This document shows positions 44,904-53,496 of a DNA stretch of 64,000 nucleotides, piece by piece. Position 1 is the first letter of the stretch; each line of letters opens with the position of its first letter. Both the position numbers and the translations under genes were made by a program. Below the pieces are notes generated by a model. It made no database searches. It was given only the letters and a program-made list of their open reading frames with translations, and had not been told where the DNA came from. Source of the DNA: Opimibacter sp041746735 (GTDB lineage: Bacteria > Bacteroidota > Bacteroidia > Chitinophagales > Saprospiraceae); contig JBGTGP010000051.1 in NCBI GenBank assembly GCA_041746735.1, forward strand, positions 93,504-157,503, written 5' to 3'.

Positions 44904-47318
44904 TTAAAAAGACCACAAATCCAGTGCCTGCTGCAACACCTCTTCCATCTTGTCAACATAGATAAAGCTCAAGCCATGGACATACGCCGGATTGATCTGA
45001 TCTACATGGCGCTTGTTGGTACTGGACAAAATGATCTGTTTGATACCGGCCCGTTTTGCTGCCAGTACCTTTTCCTTGATACCCCCAACCGGGAGCACTT
45101 TACCTCGCAGTGTTATTTCACCGGTCATCGCCAGATGGCTTTTCACCGGCTTCTTTTTAAACGCTGAGGCCAGGGAGGTCAGCATCGTAATACCAGCGGA
45201 TGGACCATCTTTGGGGATCGCCCCTTCCGGGACGTGAATATGGATATCGGTATTCTCAAATGTACCCGCATCAATTCCGAGTTGGTCGCTATGCGCTTTG
45301 ATAAAACTGAGGGCCGTCGTCGCCGACTCCTTCATGACATCACCCAGATTGCCAGTGAGTGTGAGCTTACCCTTTCCGGGACTGAGACTGGATTCAATAA
45401 ACAGAATATCGCCTCCCACTTTAGTCCAGGCCAGTCCAATCGCTACACCATTATTGTGGACTTCCGTATATAACGTTGGATCATATCGCTCCGGCCCGAG
45501 GATATCTGGCAACTGCGTCTTGGAAATGGTCGTATTATATTTTTCTTCCATCGCCACATTCTTGGCCACATTGCGCATGACGGACGCAATTCTTCGCTCC
45601 AGGCTTCTTACGCCTGACTCACGGGTGTAACTCTCTGCGATTTCCCGCAATACATCATCCTTGAGTTTGACATCGGCAGGTTTGAGACCATGCTCTTTCC
45701 GCTGACGCGGTATAAGGTGTTTTTTAGCGATCTCGATTTTTTCCTCGGTCGAATATCCACTGATGTTGATGACTTCCATCCGGTCCAGTAACGCCGGCTG
45801 TATAGTATTGAGGGAATTGGCCGTGGCGACAAACATGACCTTTGACAAATCATACTCCAGCTCCAGATAGTTGTCGTAAAAAGTGGAATTCTGTTCCGGA
45901 TCAAGGACTTCCAGCAAAGCAGATGATGGATCTCCTCTGAAATCCTTACCTACTTTATCGATCTCATCCAGGATAAAAACCGGATTGGAAGCACCGGCCT
46001 TTTTCACAGACTGAATGATCCGGCCAGGCATAGCTCCGATATAGGTCTTACGGTGTCCTCGTATCTCGGATTCATCATGCAATCCGCCAAGTGACATCCG
46101 GATAAATTTTCGTTTTAATGCCCGGGCAATCGATTTCCCCAATGAAGTTTTACCAACACCCGGAGGCCCGACCAAACAGAGAATCGGCGCTTTCATATCG
46201 CCCTTGAGTTTCAGCACGGCGAGATGCTCCATGATGCGATCCTTAACCTCTTCCAGGCCGTGATGATCTTCATCCAGCACCTTCTTGACATTGCGCAGGT
46301 CAAAGTTGTCCTTCGTATAATGCTCCCATGGAAGATCCAGAAGCAGCTCCAGGTAATTGAGTTGCAGGCTGTATTCGGCTACCTGAGGGTTGATCCGCCG
46401 TACTTTGGCGATCTCCCGGTCAAACGTTTCCTGCACGGTCTTACTCCATTTTTTCTTTCTGCTACGCTCCAAAAGAGAGCGCACTTCAGCTTCCTGTGGA
46501 TTCTGCCCGAGTTCTTCCTGGATGGTTTTGAGCTGCTGATTGAGAAAATAATCGCGCTGTTGCTTTTCGATATCAACACGGACCTTGGACTCCAGTTGAT
46601 TCTTGAGTTCCAGCATCTGCATCTCGTTGTGCATCAACTTAAACACTTCGCTTGCCAGGAGATCAAGCTGCTCAATTTCCAGTAGTTCTTGCTTGCGGAC
46701 GTGACTGATGGCCAGGTTAGAACATATAAATCCCAGCAGATGGATATCGCTTTTGATATTCCGGATCATGACGACCGCCTCAGATGGAATATTGGGGGAC
46801 AATTTGATAATCTTTTCGGCCAGATCCCGGATCGAACCGATGATGGCATCAAATTCAATCTTGGTCGGTGGCTGGATATAATTGCGGGTATTCACTCTTC
46901 CCACCATATAGGGATCAAGTGAATCCATCCCCAGTAAATTAAAACGGGATCGACCTTGCAGAATGGCGGTTATGGATCCGTCCGGCATTTTGAGCACCTT
47001 GAGTATACGGGCGAGCGTTCCGACCTGGAAAAGATCAGACACCAAAGGATCTTCAGTCTCCACATCCTTCTGCGCCAGTACGGCTATCAGTTTATTGGTA
47101 TCGTGTGCTTTGCGTACGGCTTTCATGGACTTCTCCCGTCCGACCGTAATCGGGATGACGATGCCGGGATACAGCACCGTATTTTTCAGGGGAAGTACGG
47201 GAATGAGCTCAGGGATTTCCTCTCCATTATGCGGCTCCTCATCATCATCTACTGAAATGATCGGCATAAATTCACTCTCCTCCACCACATTGCTGTTCAT
47301 AAATATATCTTCAAACAT
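44904..47318 (-). CDS. lon: ATP-dependent protease La
   Basis: An 804-residue AAA+ protease that degrades misfolded and regulatory proteins in the cytoplasm. The N-terminal LON substrate domain (LIPVLPLKNTVLYPGIVIPITVGR) occupies ~35-230. The ATPase has Walker A GPPGVGKTSLGKS near 380, and Walker B and sensor motifs around VFILDEIDKVG. The proteolytic domain has catalytic Ser in PKDGPSAGITM near 708 and a Lys about 43 residues later (GGIKEKVLAAKRAG). The start MFEDIFMNSNVVEES is an ATG with an acidic, Bacteroidota-like N-terminal extension. No heat-shock operator is recognised. Confidence 0.97.
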   Translation of the reverse strand: MFEDIFMNSNVVEESEFMPIISVDDDEEPHNGEEIPELIPVLPLKNTVLYPGIVIPITVGREKSMKAVRKAHDTNKLIAVLAQKDVETEDPLVSDLFQVGTLARILKVLKMPDGSITAILQGRSRFNLLGMDSLDPYMVGRVNTRNYIQPPTKIEFDAIIGSIRDLAEKIIKLSPNIPSEAVVMIRNIKSDIHLLGFICSNLAISHVRKQELLEIEQLDLLASEVFKLMHNEMQMLELKNQLESKVRVDIEKQQRDYFLNQQLKTIQEELGQNPQEAEVRSLLERSRKKKWSKTVQETFDREIAKVRRINPQVAEYSLQLNYLELLLDLPWEHYTKDNFDLRNVKKVLDEDHHGLEEVKDRIMEHLAVLKLKGDMKAPILCLVGPPGVGKTSLGKSIARALKRKFIRMSLGGLHDESEIRGHRKTYIGAMPGRIIQSVKKAGASNPVFILDEIDKVGKDFRGDPSSALLEVLDPEQNSTFYDNYLELEYDLSKVMFVATANSLNTIQPALLDRMEVINISGYSTEEKIEIAKKHLIPRQRKEHGLKPADVKLKDDVLREIAESYTRESGVRSLERRIASVMRNVAKNVAMEEKYNTTISKTQLPDILGPERYDPTLYTEVHNNGVAIGLAWTKVGGDILFIESSLSPGKGKLTLTGNLGDVMKESATTALSFIKAHSDQLGIDAGTFENTDIHIHVPEGAIPKDGPSAGITMLTSLASAFKKKPVKSHLAMTGEITLRGKVLPVGGIKEKVLAAKRAGIKQIILSSTNKRHVDQINPAYVHGLSFIYVDKMEEVLQQALDLWSF

Positions 47319-47529
47319 AATGTCGTCTATAATTGGGAAAAATAGGGTGTTTAATCATGGTTTCGGTTCAATTTTCATTCCATGGGAAAATATCTGCCAA
47401 ATAAGGTGTTCGCCATCCCAATCGGCTGACATTTCGTCAGAATCGTCTGTATATTACGCCAAACCACTAAAAGTCAAGCGTCCTGAATATGGAAAGCCTG
47501 ACGCAAGGATGAAACTAAACGATCGTAAG

Positions 47530-49422
47530 TCAAGACTCAACATCTTCTGAAATCAACTCCTCCACTACAGTGGGAGTTTGGGTTGCATCGATTTCAAAAC
47601 GGAGATTGCCAATAATAAACTCTTGTCTTTCCATGGTATTCTTTCCCATATAATACTCGAGGATATCGTCGATACTCGTATTGTCCTGAATGATCACCGG
47701 CTCCAGGCGGATCTGCTCTCCTATAAAAGCGCCAAACTCATCCGGTGATATCTCCCCAAGCCCTTTGAACCTGGTGATTTCAGGCTTGCCTCGCAATTTA
47801 CGGATGGCCTCCTGCTTCTCTTTTTCACTGTAGCAATAAAAGGTTTGTTGTTTGTCCCGGACGCGGAACAACGGGGTGTCGAGAATAAACAAATGACCTT
47901 CCCGCACCAGATCCGGAAAAAATTGTAGAAAAAAAGTCAGGAGCAGGAGTCGGATATGCATACCGTCTACATCGGCATCAGTCGCGATCACGACTTTATT
48001 GTACCGCAGATCTTCCAGTCCATCCTCGATATTCAATGCATGTTGAAGCAGATTGAACTCTTCGTTCTGATACACGACTTTTTTGGTCATGCCAAAGCAA
48101 TTGAGCGGCTTACCGCGCAGAGAAAAGACAGCCTGCGTATACACGTCACGTGCTTTGGTCAGCGAGCCTGATGCGGAATCACCTTCGGTGATAAAGATCA
48201 TGGTTCTGTTTTTCTGATCCTCATCCACCCGGCTGTTGTCATTGTAATGGACTTTGCAATCGCGCAATTTTTTATTGTGCAGGTTGGCTGTTTTAGCCCG
48301 CTGATTGGCCAGTTTCTTAATACCGGCTATTTCTTTTCTTTCGCGTTCGGACTGCTGTATGCGCTTGAGCATTTCTTTCGCAGTGTCCGGATGTTTATGC
48401 AGGAAATTGTCCAGTTGTTGCGTGACAAAATCGTTGATAAATGAGCGCACCGTAGGTCCATCCGGGGCGATGTTGTTGGAGCCGAGTTTGGTCTTGGTCT
48501 GGGATTCGAATACAGGCTCTTCTACCCGTATACTGATCGCTCCGATGATGGATGACCGGATATCTTTTGGGTCAAAATTTTTATTAAAATGATCCCGCAG
48601 GGTTTTGACGATAGCTTCTTTGAACGCATTGAGGTGCGTTCCCCCTTGTGTTGTGTTCTGTCCATTGACAAAGGAATAGTATTGCTCCCCATAATGCTGT
48701 CCATGGGTCAGGGCCATTTCGATATCCTCGCCTTTGAGATGTATGATCGGATAGCGCAGATCCTCACCGGAGGTCTTCCGGGAGAGCAGGTCCAGCAATC
48801 CATCTTTGGAATGGAATATTCGGCCATTAAACCTGATCTTCAATCCGGCATTCAGCCAGGCGTAATTCCAGAGTTGTTGCTCTACAAATTCGTCCCGGTA
48901 CTCAAAATCTTTGAAGATCGTTTCATCCGGTACAAACGTGAAGAGAGTCCCGGTATCTTCAGCCGACTTTACGATTTTGGATTCGGTGACAATCTCTCCT
49001 TTCGAAAAAGAAGCTTCTTTGGATTTGCCGTCCCGTATGGCCCGAACAAGGAAGTGATCGGAGAGCGCATTGACAGCTTTTGTACCCACACCATTGAGGC
49101 CGACTGACTTCTTAAATGCTTTCGAGTCATATTTTCCTCCTGTATTGATCCTCGACACACATTCCACGACTTTACCCAGGGGTATGCCGCGACCATAATC
49201 GCGCACGGTGACCGTCTTGCCTTTGATCTCAATTTCTATCTGGCGGCCATGCCCCATGACGTACTCGTCGATAGAGTTGTCAATGACCTCTTTGAGCAAC
49301 ACATAGATGCCATCATCCGGCGTGGAACCGTCTCCTAGCTTTCCGATATACATCCCTGGTCGCAGGCGAATATGCTCCTTCCAATCCAGAGATAGAATGT
49401 TTTCTTCGGTGTATTGTGTCAT
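47530..49422 (-). CDS. parE: DNA topoisomerase IV subunit B
   Basis: The ATPase subunit of the type IIA topoisomerase that decatenates chromosomes. The ~630-residue protein has the GHKL motifs EVIDNSIDEY near 48, DYGRGIP near 78 and GLNGVGTKAVNALS near 109. The TOPRIM motifs are FITEGDSASGS near 415 and VIATDADVDGMHI near 480. Assignment to ParE rather than GyrB follows the short C-terminus and the Bacteroidota pattern; the parC partner is not in the window. The start is ATG 49422 (MTQYTEENIL), because a TATCTTTG box lies at 49443-49450 and the alternative start at 49431 is TTG. Confidence 0.93.
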   Translation of the reverse strand: MTQYTEENILSLDWKEHIRLRPGMYIGKLGDGSTPDDGIYVLLKEVIDNSIDEYVMGHGRQIEIEIKGKTVTVRDYGRGIPLGKVVECVSRINTGGKYDSKAFKKSVGLNGVGTKAVNALSDHFLVRAIRDGKSKEASFSKGEIVTESKIVKSAEDTGTLFTFVPDETIFKDFEYRDEFVEQQLWNYAWLNAGLKIRFNGRIFHSKDGLLDLLSRKTSGEDLRYPIIHLKGEDIEMALTHGQHYGEQYYSFVNGQNTTQGGTHLNAFKEAIVKTLRDHFNKNFDPKDIRSSIIGAISIRVEEPVFESQTKTKLGSNNIAPDGPTVRSFINDFVTQQLDNFLHKHPDTAKEMLKRIQQSERERKEIAGIKKLANQRAKTANLHNKKLRDCKVHYNDNSRVDEDQKNRTMIFITEGDSASGSLTKARDVYTQAVFSLRGKPLNCFGMTKKVVYQNEEFNLLQHALNIEDGLEDLRYNKVVIATDADVDGMHIRLLLLTFFLQFFPDLVREGHLFILDTPLFRVRDKQQTFYCYSEKEKQEAIRKLRGKPEITRFKGLGEISPDEFGAFIGEQIRLEPVIIQDNTSIDDILEYYMGKNTMERQEFIIGNLRFEIDATQTPTVVEELISEDVES

Positions 49423-49442
49423 ACTGGGCAAATCGTAAAGGG

Positions 49443-49450
49443 CAAAGATA
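49443..49450 (-). promoter_or_regulatory. -7 promoter box of parE
   Basis: The minus strand reads TATCTTTG, an exact TAnnTTTG, 20 bases before the ATG at 49422. Confidence 0.55.
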
Positions 49451-49614
49451 TGAGAGAAAGCCTGAATACACCTCCCGGGTCATTGCAGGATTAACCTATT
49501 GAAATGACAATTGATCGGAAAAGCCGTAAACGAATATGTTAAAATACAGTCAAATCGCCTCGTAAACATCAGGTTTTCGCTGAAAAAGGAACAGTTTGGC
49601 AGTAAGTTTGATTG

Positions 49615-49622
49615 TATATTTG
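49615..49622 (+). promoter_or_regulatory. -7 promoter box of the PIN-domain cassette
   Basis: TATATTTG, an exact TAnnTTTG, lies 21 bases before the GTG at 49644 and inside the longer open frame. It argues for the GTG start and for transcription of both cassette genes from here. Confidence 0.5.
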
Positions 49623-49643
49623 AATCCAAGAGAATCAACTGTT

Positions 49644-50372
49644 GTGAATCCTGTCTTATTAGAACTTCGCTTTATAGGCAAAAACCTGAAGCCTAAAACT
49701 CTATCCATCAAAGAGTTAACTACATTATTGGATAGGTTTGACAGAGCTATGAAGGCCATTATGGTAAGTAGGCACCCTCATCTGGAAATCCCTCCTAACT
49801 ATATATCATTAGAAAACATAAAGCACAATAGCATAGGACTCCAGTGTGCTGTAAACTCATTAGACGAAGAAAGTTATGAAGCTTTTTCTGAGTTCTCTGA
49901 AGGTATCCAATCCGGGGACTATGACAACTTTCCTGCCGAATCACTGGACAGCCTAAATTACTTCTCTACCTTCAATAAGAAAAGAAATTCAACAATGGTT
50001 GTCGGGACTAGAAAAAGTGGAAGGTTTAAAAAGCTGGCAGAATTTAAAGGTATCGAAAAATCTAAACTTTCATCTTTTTCTGATACAAGAACTCTATATG
50101 GAGAACTTATTCAGATAGGTGGAAAAACTAATCCCAAAGCGATTCTACGCGAATACAGTGGTCGTGAAATTCAAGGTGATATTTCTAAGGAGATGGCCAT
50201 GAAAAATAGTCATCTTCTTTATAAAGAAATTAAAGCAACTGGTGTGGTAAAAATTAGTGGTCACACTTTAGCCCCCCTATCATTCAGAATAGATTCCATA
50301 TCTCCATTCAAAGCGCTTACCATGGAGGAAAGTATTGATAGCATCAGGGCAGCTTTAAAATCTTCCAAATGA
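49644..50372 (+). CDS. Putative partner protein of a PIN-domain cassette
   Basis: A 242-residue protein with no recognised family name. Its N-terminus (MNPVLLELRFIGKNLKPKTLSIKELTTLLDRFDRAM) and ISLENIKHNSIGLQCAV resemble a group of uncharacterised proteins found beside PIN toxins, as I recall it. The C-terminal half has GVVKISGHTLAPLSFRIDS, a beta-rich segment. No DNA-binding or transmembrane segment is apparent. The gene is AT-rich compared with its neighbours (many AAA, TTA and ATA codons), a sign of transfer. The start is GTG 49644, downstream of the TATATTTG box; a longer frame begins at TTG 49596. Its stop overlaps the PIN gene start by four bases. Confidence 0.6.
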   Translation: MNPVLLELRFIGKNLKPKTLSIKELTTLLDRFDRAMKAIMVSRHPHLEIPPNYISLENIKHNSIGLQCAVNSLDEESYEAFSEFSEGIQSGDYDNFPAESLDSLNYFSTFNKKRNSTMVVGTRKSGRFKKLAEFKGIEKSKLSSFSDTRTLYGELIQIGGKTNPKAILREYSGREIQGDISKEMAMKNSHLLYKEIKATGVVKISGHTLAPLSFRIDSISPFKALTMEESIDSIRAALKSSK

Positions 50373-50926
50373 CCCCTAAGAACAAACTAGTCTGCTTCGA
50401 TTCATCTGTTTTTAAATACATCTTCCGCGACAAAAAACCTCCGAGAAGGAGTAAGGATATTCCTGTTGACTACATTGTTGAATTTGAAAAGGCTCAAACT
50501 CTGTATAAGCGCCTAACGAAGCTCGAGTATAGAATATTAGTTCCCAGCATTGTCCTTTCTGAATCGGCATGTATTCTTTCACCTGATGACCAAAATAAAT
50601 TCTTTTCAAAGCTGGATGATAAAAATATTTTAGTTGGTGATTTTACATTATCCACGAGCAGAATATTAGCTAAAATACTTCATATGAGATATTACAAAGA
50701 AGACAGGTCTCATAAATCGCATCTGAAGATTGATAAGTCCAAAATGAAGTATGATTCACTTATACTGGCTATAGCTGAAGAATGGAATTGTGATGCCCTG
50801 TATACCACTGATGGTGATCTTGGGAAGTATTATTCCAAAGTTGCTGTTCTTTCTATGGATGAAAATCCTCCAGGTCTTTTTTACACGGACCGAATACCAT
50901 TGGAATCTATAGAAGAGGAGGAATAG
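50369..50926 (+). CDS. PIN-domain ribonuclease-like protein
   Basis: 185 residues. The PIN nuclease acidic residues are all visible: Asp11 in VCFDSSVF, Glu65 in IVLSESACIL, Asp129 in KYDSLILAIAEEW, and Asp148/Asp150 in YTTDGDLGKYY. PIN domains cleave RNA, commonly as VapC-type toxins or in tRNA/rRNA-targeting defence systems. The protein is longer than a typical VapC (~130-140 residues), with about 45 extra residues in loops (RDKKPPRRSKD and MRYYKEDRSHKSHLK). Its ATG overlaps the stop of the preceding gene (ATGA), so translation is probably coupled. The partner is not a typical VapB, so a toxin-antitoxin role is inferred, not shown. Confidence 0.72.
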   Translation: MTPKNKLVCFDSSVFKYIFRDKKPPRRSKDIPVDYIVEFEKAQTLYKRLTKLEYRILVPSIVLSESACILSPDDQNKFFSKLDDKNILVGDFTLSTSRILAKILHMRYYKEDRSHKSHLKIDKSKMKYDSLILAIAEEWNCDALYTTDGDLGKYYSKVAVLSMDENPPGLFYTDRIPLESIEEEE

Positions 50927-51014
50927 TATTTAGGATGTGCAGAATTCCCTCCAAATAGAGGGACTCAAGGTTAGCACCCGGCAATATCCCTAGGAAAGTC
51001 GACAAATCATCGTC

Positions 51015-51503
51015 TCAATTTCCAGTCTGGACTGTCGTCCTATGGAAAAAGGTAGGAAAAGAGGCACTGGCACTATGCTGGAACCCCTGCTCTGAAGTCT
51101 TTTCAAACTGGTATTGACGGACGAAATTTTTAAAAAAAGCGGTAAGATGTTCTTCCGGGACATTTCGGCTATTGGGTTTGGGGAAAAACGCCAAATGAGC
51201 TATTGTACCATCCGCATTGAAGTAGAGATTGAGCCACAGTTTGATACCCCGCAGGTCAAAATCCAGGGTGCGGGAATAGTCTTCCATATCCATCAAGAGC
51301 TCGCACCACCCTTTGTAGGCGGAGTCAATATCATATTTGTAGAGGGACATAAAGACGGTCGGATGTCGCCGGGAGATCTCGGGATAATGTACCTCATGCT
51401 CCCCGATGAGATAAACCTCAGGTACGTCAGCAGACCGTGCATGCGATTGAGCATGAATCGGGGCTAACCAAAGGGTGAGTGTTATGATTAAAAGATACTT
51501 CAA
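51015..51503 (-). CDS. Exported protein of unknown function
   Basis: 162 residues. A signal peptide (MKYLLIITLTLWLAPIHAQ) is followed by a compact domain. It includes LWLNLYFNADGTIAHLAFFPKPNSRNVPEEHLTAFFKNFVRQY, a pattern I recall from a Bacteroidota family of small exported proteins. No enzymatic motif is seen. The start is TTG 51503; no ATG lies at the signal peptide. It diverges from the ECF sigma factor gene. Confidence 0.6.
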   Translation of the reverse strand: MKYLLIITLTLWLAPIHAQSHARSADVPEVYLIGEHEVHYPEISRRHPTVFMSLYKYDIDSAYKGWCELLMDMEDYSRTLDFDLRGIKLWLNLYFNADGTIAHLAFFPKPNSRNVPEEHLTAFFKNFVRQYQFEKTSEQGFQHSASASFPTFFHRTTVQTGN

Positions 51504-51671
51504 GGTTTGCGACTCTAAAACCTAATGATCTGTTTAACGCAACTAATATACGTTATTTTACCCATCCAAACGTTAAATTTATCCGGCCTTCGGCAGGAAG
51601 GCCCTACAGGCGAATGCTTCCTGTCGATGGCGAATCAGATTCTATGCTTATAATCTCGATATTTCGAACCC

Positions 51672-52259
51672 TTGCGGACTGACCTTTCTACCGATCAGCA
51701 ACTCCTGGAGCGTTATCGCCACAAAGGGGATACCGGTGCTTTGGGGACTTTGTTCCTAAGGTACAGGGAACTGATCTATGGGGTATGTCTAAAGTATCTG
51801 GGGCAGCCGGAATCTGCCCGGGATGCGGTCATGGACATCTATGAGCATATCAGCCGAAAGCTCCCCGGGCATCAGGTTGAGCATTTCAGTGGCTGGTTGT
51901 ACCAGGTGAGTAAAAATCACTGCCTGCAGGCCCTTCGACGCAAAAACAACGTATTAACGGTCTCACTGGACGATCCGGTTATGCAAAACGGCCGGGAATT
52001 GCATCAGGAGGATGACCATCCGGATTGGGATGCAGGAGTGGATATTGCAGATGCCTTGCACGACTGCATAGACCATCTGACGGAGCATCAGCAGACCTGC
52101 ATCAGGCTCTTTTATTTTGAAAAGAAGTCCTATCAGGATATTTGTGAGGTTACCGGCCTGTCTATGGATCATGTCCGGTCGCACATTCAAAACGGAAGAC
52201 GTAACTTAAAAAAGTGTTTACAACAGAAACAAAAACTTGGATCAGGAACTGACATATAA
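51672..52259 (+). CDS. ECF-type RNA polymerase sigma factor
   Basis: A 195-residue sigma-70 family protein. Region 2 is LFLRYRELIYGVCLKYLGQPESARDAVMDIYEHI near 27-60. Region 4 is HLTEHQQTCIRLFYFEKKSYQDICEVTGLSMDHVRSHIQNGRRNLKKCL near 135-185, with the helix-turn-helix for -35 recognition. It directs core polymerase to a small regulon. The start is TTG 51672, within a stretch containing a GATATTTCG segment. Its last 23 bp overlap the next gene, whose N-terminal part looks like an anti-sigma factor, so the pair is probably co-transcribed and coupled. Confidence 0.9.
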   Translation: MRTDLSTDQQLLERYRHKGDTGALGTLFLRYRELIYGVCLKYLGQPESARDAVMDIYEHISRKLPGHQVEHFSGWLYQVSKNHCLQALRRKNNVLTVSLDDPVMQNGRELHQEDDHPDWDAGVDIADALHDCIDHLTEHQQTCIRLFYFEKKSYQDICEVTGLSMDHVRSHIQNGRRNLKKCLQQKQKLGSGTDI

Positions 52260-53136
52260 GTGGATACAGGATCGGTTACAGGATCTGCACTCCGGACGAC
52301 TTTCGGTGCCTGACAAAGCACGTTTGGAGGAAGCCGCCCGTGTCGATCCGTTTGTCGCTGACGCTTTAGAGGGTTTCGCTTCGCACCCCGATACTGACCA
52401 TGAAGCCTATCTCGCCCATATCACCACGCGCATCCACCACGAACACCGGCCGAGAAGGAGGTGGCTGCTGCCCAATATGACGGTCACGGCTGTGGCGGCC
52501 AGTGTGATGCTGATCATTGCGGCCTATGCCGTCATCAGCCGTATACAGCCCGCTGGTGAAGAGTCCAGACTGGTGGTCCTGGAGCCTGATTCCATCGCTG
52601 GCTCTACTTCATCGGAGCAAGTTCTGGTCTGGAATGAAGATATTCCTTCCGTCGCAACAGAGTCTGAGATAAAAACTTTACCCAAAAGAGAACCGGTGAT
52701 GTCTGCGCCTGTTACACGCCCCCCATCAGGCAATATGCCTGTGGCATCTGCCCCAGCAAATCAGGATGATTCAACCCCACAAAAATCCGAACCAGAGATA
52801 TCTCCTGCTGCTGCTGATATGGCCTATAGTGAGACGTCGTCGGTGGCTGCACGTAAAGAAGGCCGGGCAGTTGAAATAGCGGATCCGTATCTGGCGCATT
52901 TTAAAGCGCATTCCTTATATCCCCTGCTGGAAAAAGCCGGACCTGGGGCTAAGACCGTGAAGATCAGTTTCATTGTTCCCGCAGAGGGTCGACCCCAACG
53001 TTTAAGTCTCGTGCTGAGTTCTGGCATCAAGGGGATGGATGAGGAAGCATTACGGCTTCTTCGCGAAGGACCTTCATGGTCCTGCAAGGATAGCACCTAT
53101 CCATGCAACATCAAATACACGTTTTACTTTCAATAA
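52237..53136 (+). CDS. Putative anti-sigma factor with C-terminal TonB-like domain
   Basis: A 299-residue single-pass membrane protein. Residues 1-75 are a cytoplasmic helical region (MDQELTYKWIQDRLQDLHSGRLSVPDKARLEE). A helix at ~82-104 (VTAVAASVMLIIAAYAVIS) spans the inner membrane. A Pro/Ser/Glu-rich periplasmic linker follows to ~215, then a TonB C-terminal-like domain (KISFIVPAEGRPQRLSLVLSSGIKGMDEEALRLL...CNIKYTFYFQ). The overlap with the sigma gene suggests the cytoplasmic part restrains that sigma. No TonB gene with an ExbBD neighbour is seen, so this is probably not the general energy transducer. The start is TTG 52237. Confidence 0.75.
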   Translation: MDQELTYKWIQDRLQDLHSGRLSVPDKARLEEAARVDPFVADALEGFASHPDTDHEAYLAHITTRIHHEHRPRRRWLLPNMTVTAVAASVMLIIAAYAVISRIQPAGEESRLVVLEPDSIAGSTSSEQVLVWNEDIPSVATESEIKTLPKREPVMSAPVTRPPSGNMPVASAPANQDDSTPQKSEPEISPAAADMAYSETSSVAARKEGRAVEIADPYLAHFKAHSLYPLLEKAGPGAKTVKISFIVPAEGRPQRLSLVLSSGIKGMDEEALRLLREGPSWSCKDSTYPCNIKYTFYFQ

Positions 53137-53205
53137 GATCTTCTTCGGGGGAATACTTAAATGTGTGTGGCACCCGGATTGCGGCTCAACTGATATCGGC
53201 AGCGC

Positions 53206-53484
53206 CTATCCTTCTTTTACAATTTCAAAGGAGGCGTCATTCCATTCTTCCATCACTTCGGTGATCGTGACATGCTCTACCCGGGCGAGGGGTGGACCCT
53301 GCCGGCACCACTCTATAAAGGTCTGGATTTGAGGGTCGGGGCCCTGTGCTAAAACTCCAACAGAGTCATCGGCATTGTTCCATACCCGTCCTGTCAATCC
53401 GAGGCGGATAGCAGCGTCTTTGGTGGAGGCGCGAAACCAGACGCCCTGGACTTTACCGGTGATGTGAAGGCGGATTGTTTTCAT
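53206..53484 (-). CDS. acyP: Acylphosphatase
   Basis: A 92-residue enzyme that hydrolyses acyl phosphates. MKTIRLHITGKVQGVWFRASTKDAAIRLGLTGRVWNN carries the conserved GxVQGVxFR motif with catalytic Arg18 and the Asn (in VWNNADDSVGV) of the family. Length and fold match the universal type. It is 12 bp after the DapB-like dehydrogenase gene, on the same strand, so they may share a transcript. It converges with the TonB-like gene across about 70 bp. Confidence 0.95.
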   Translation of the reverse strand: MKTIRLHITGKVQGVWFRASTKDAAIRLGLTGRVWNNADDSVGVLAQGPDPQIQTFIEWCRQGPPLARVEHVTITEVMEEWNDASFEIVKEG

Positions 53485-53496
53485 CCTGTTGAGGCA

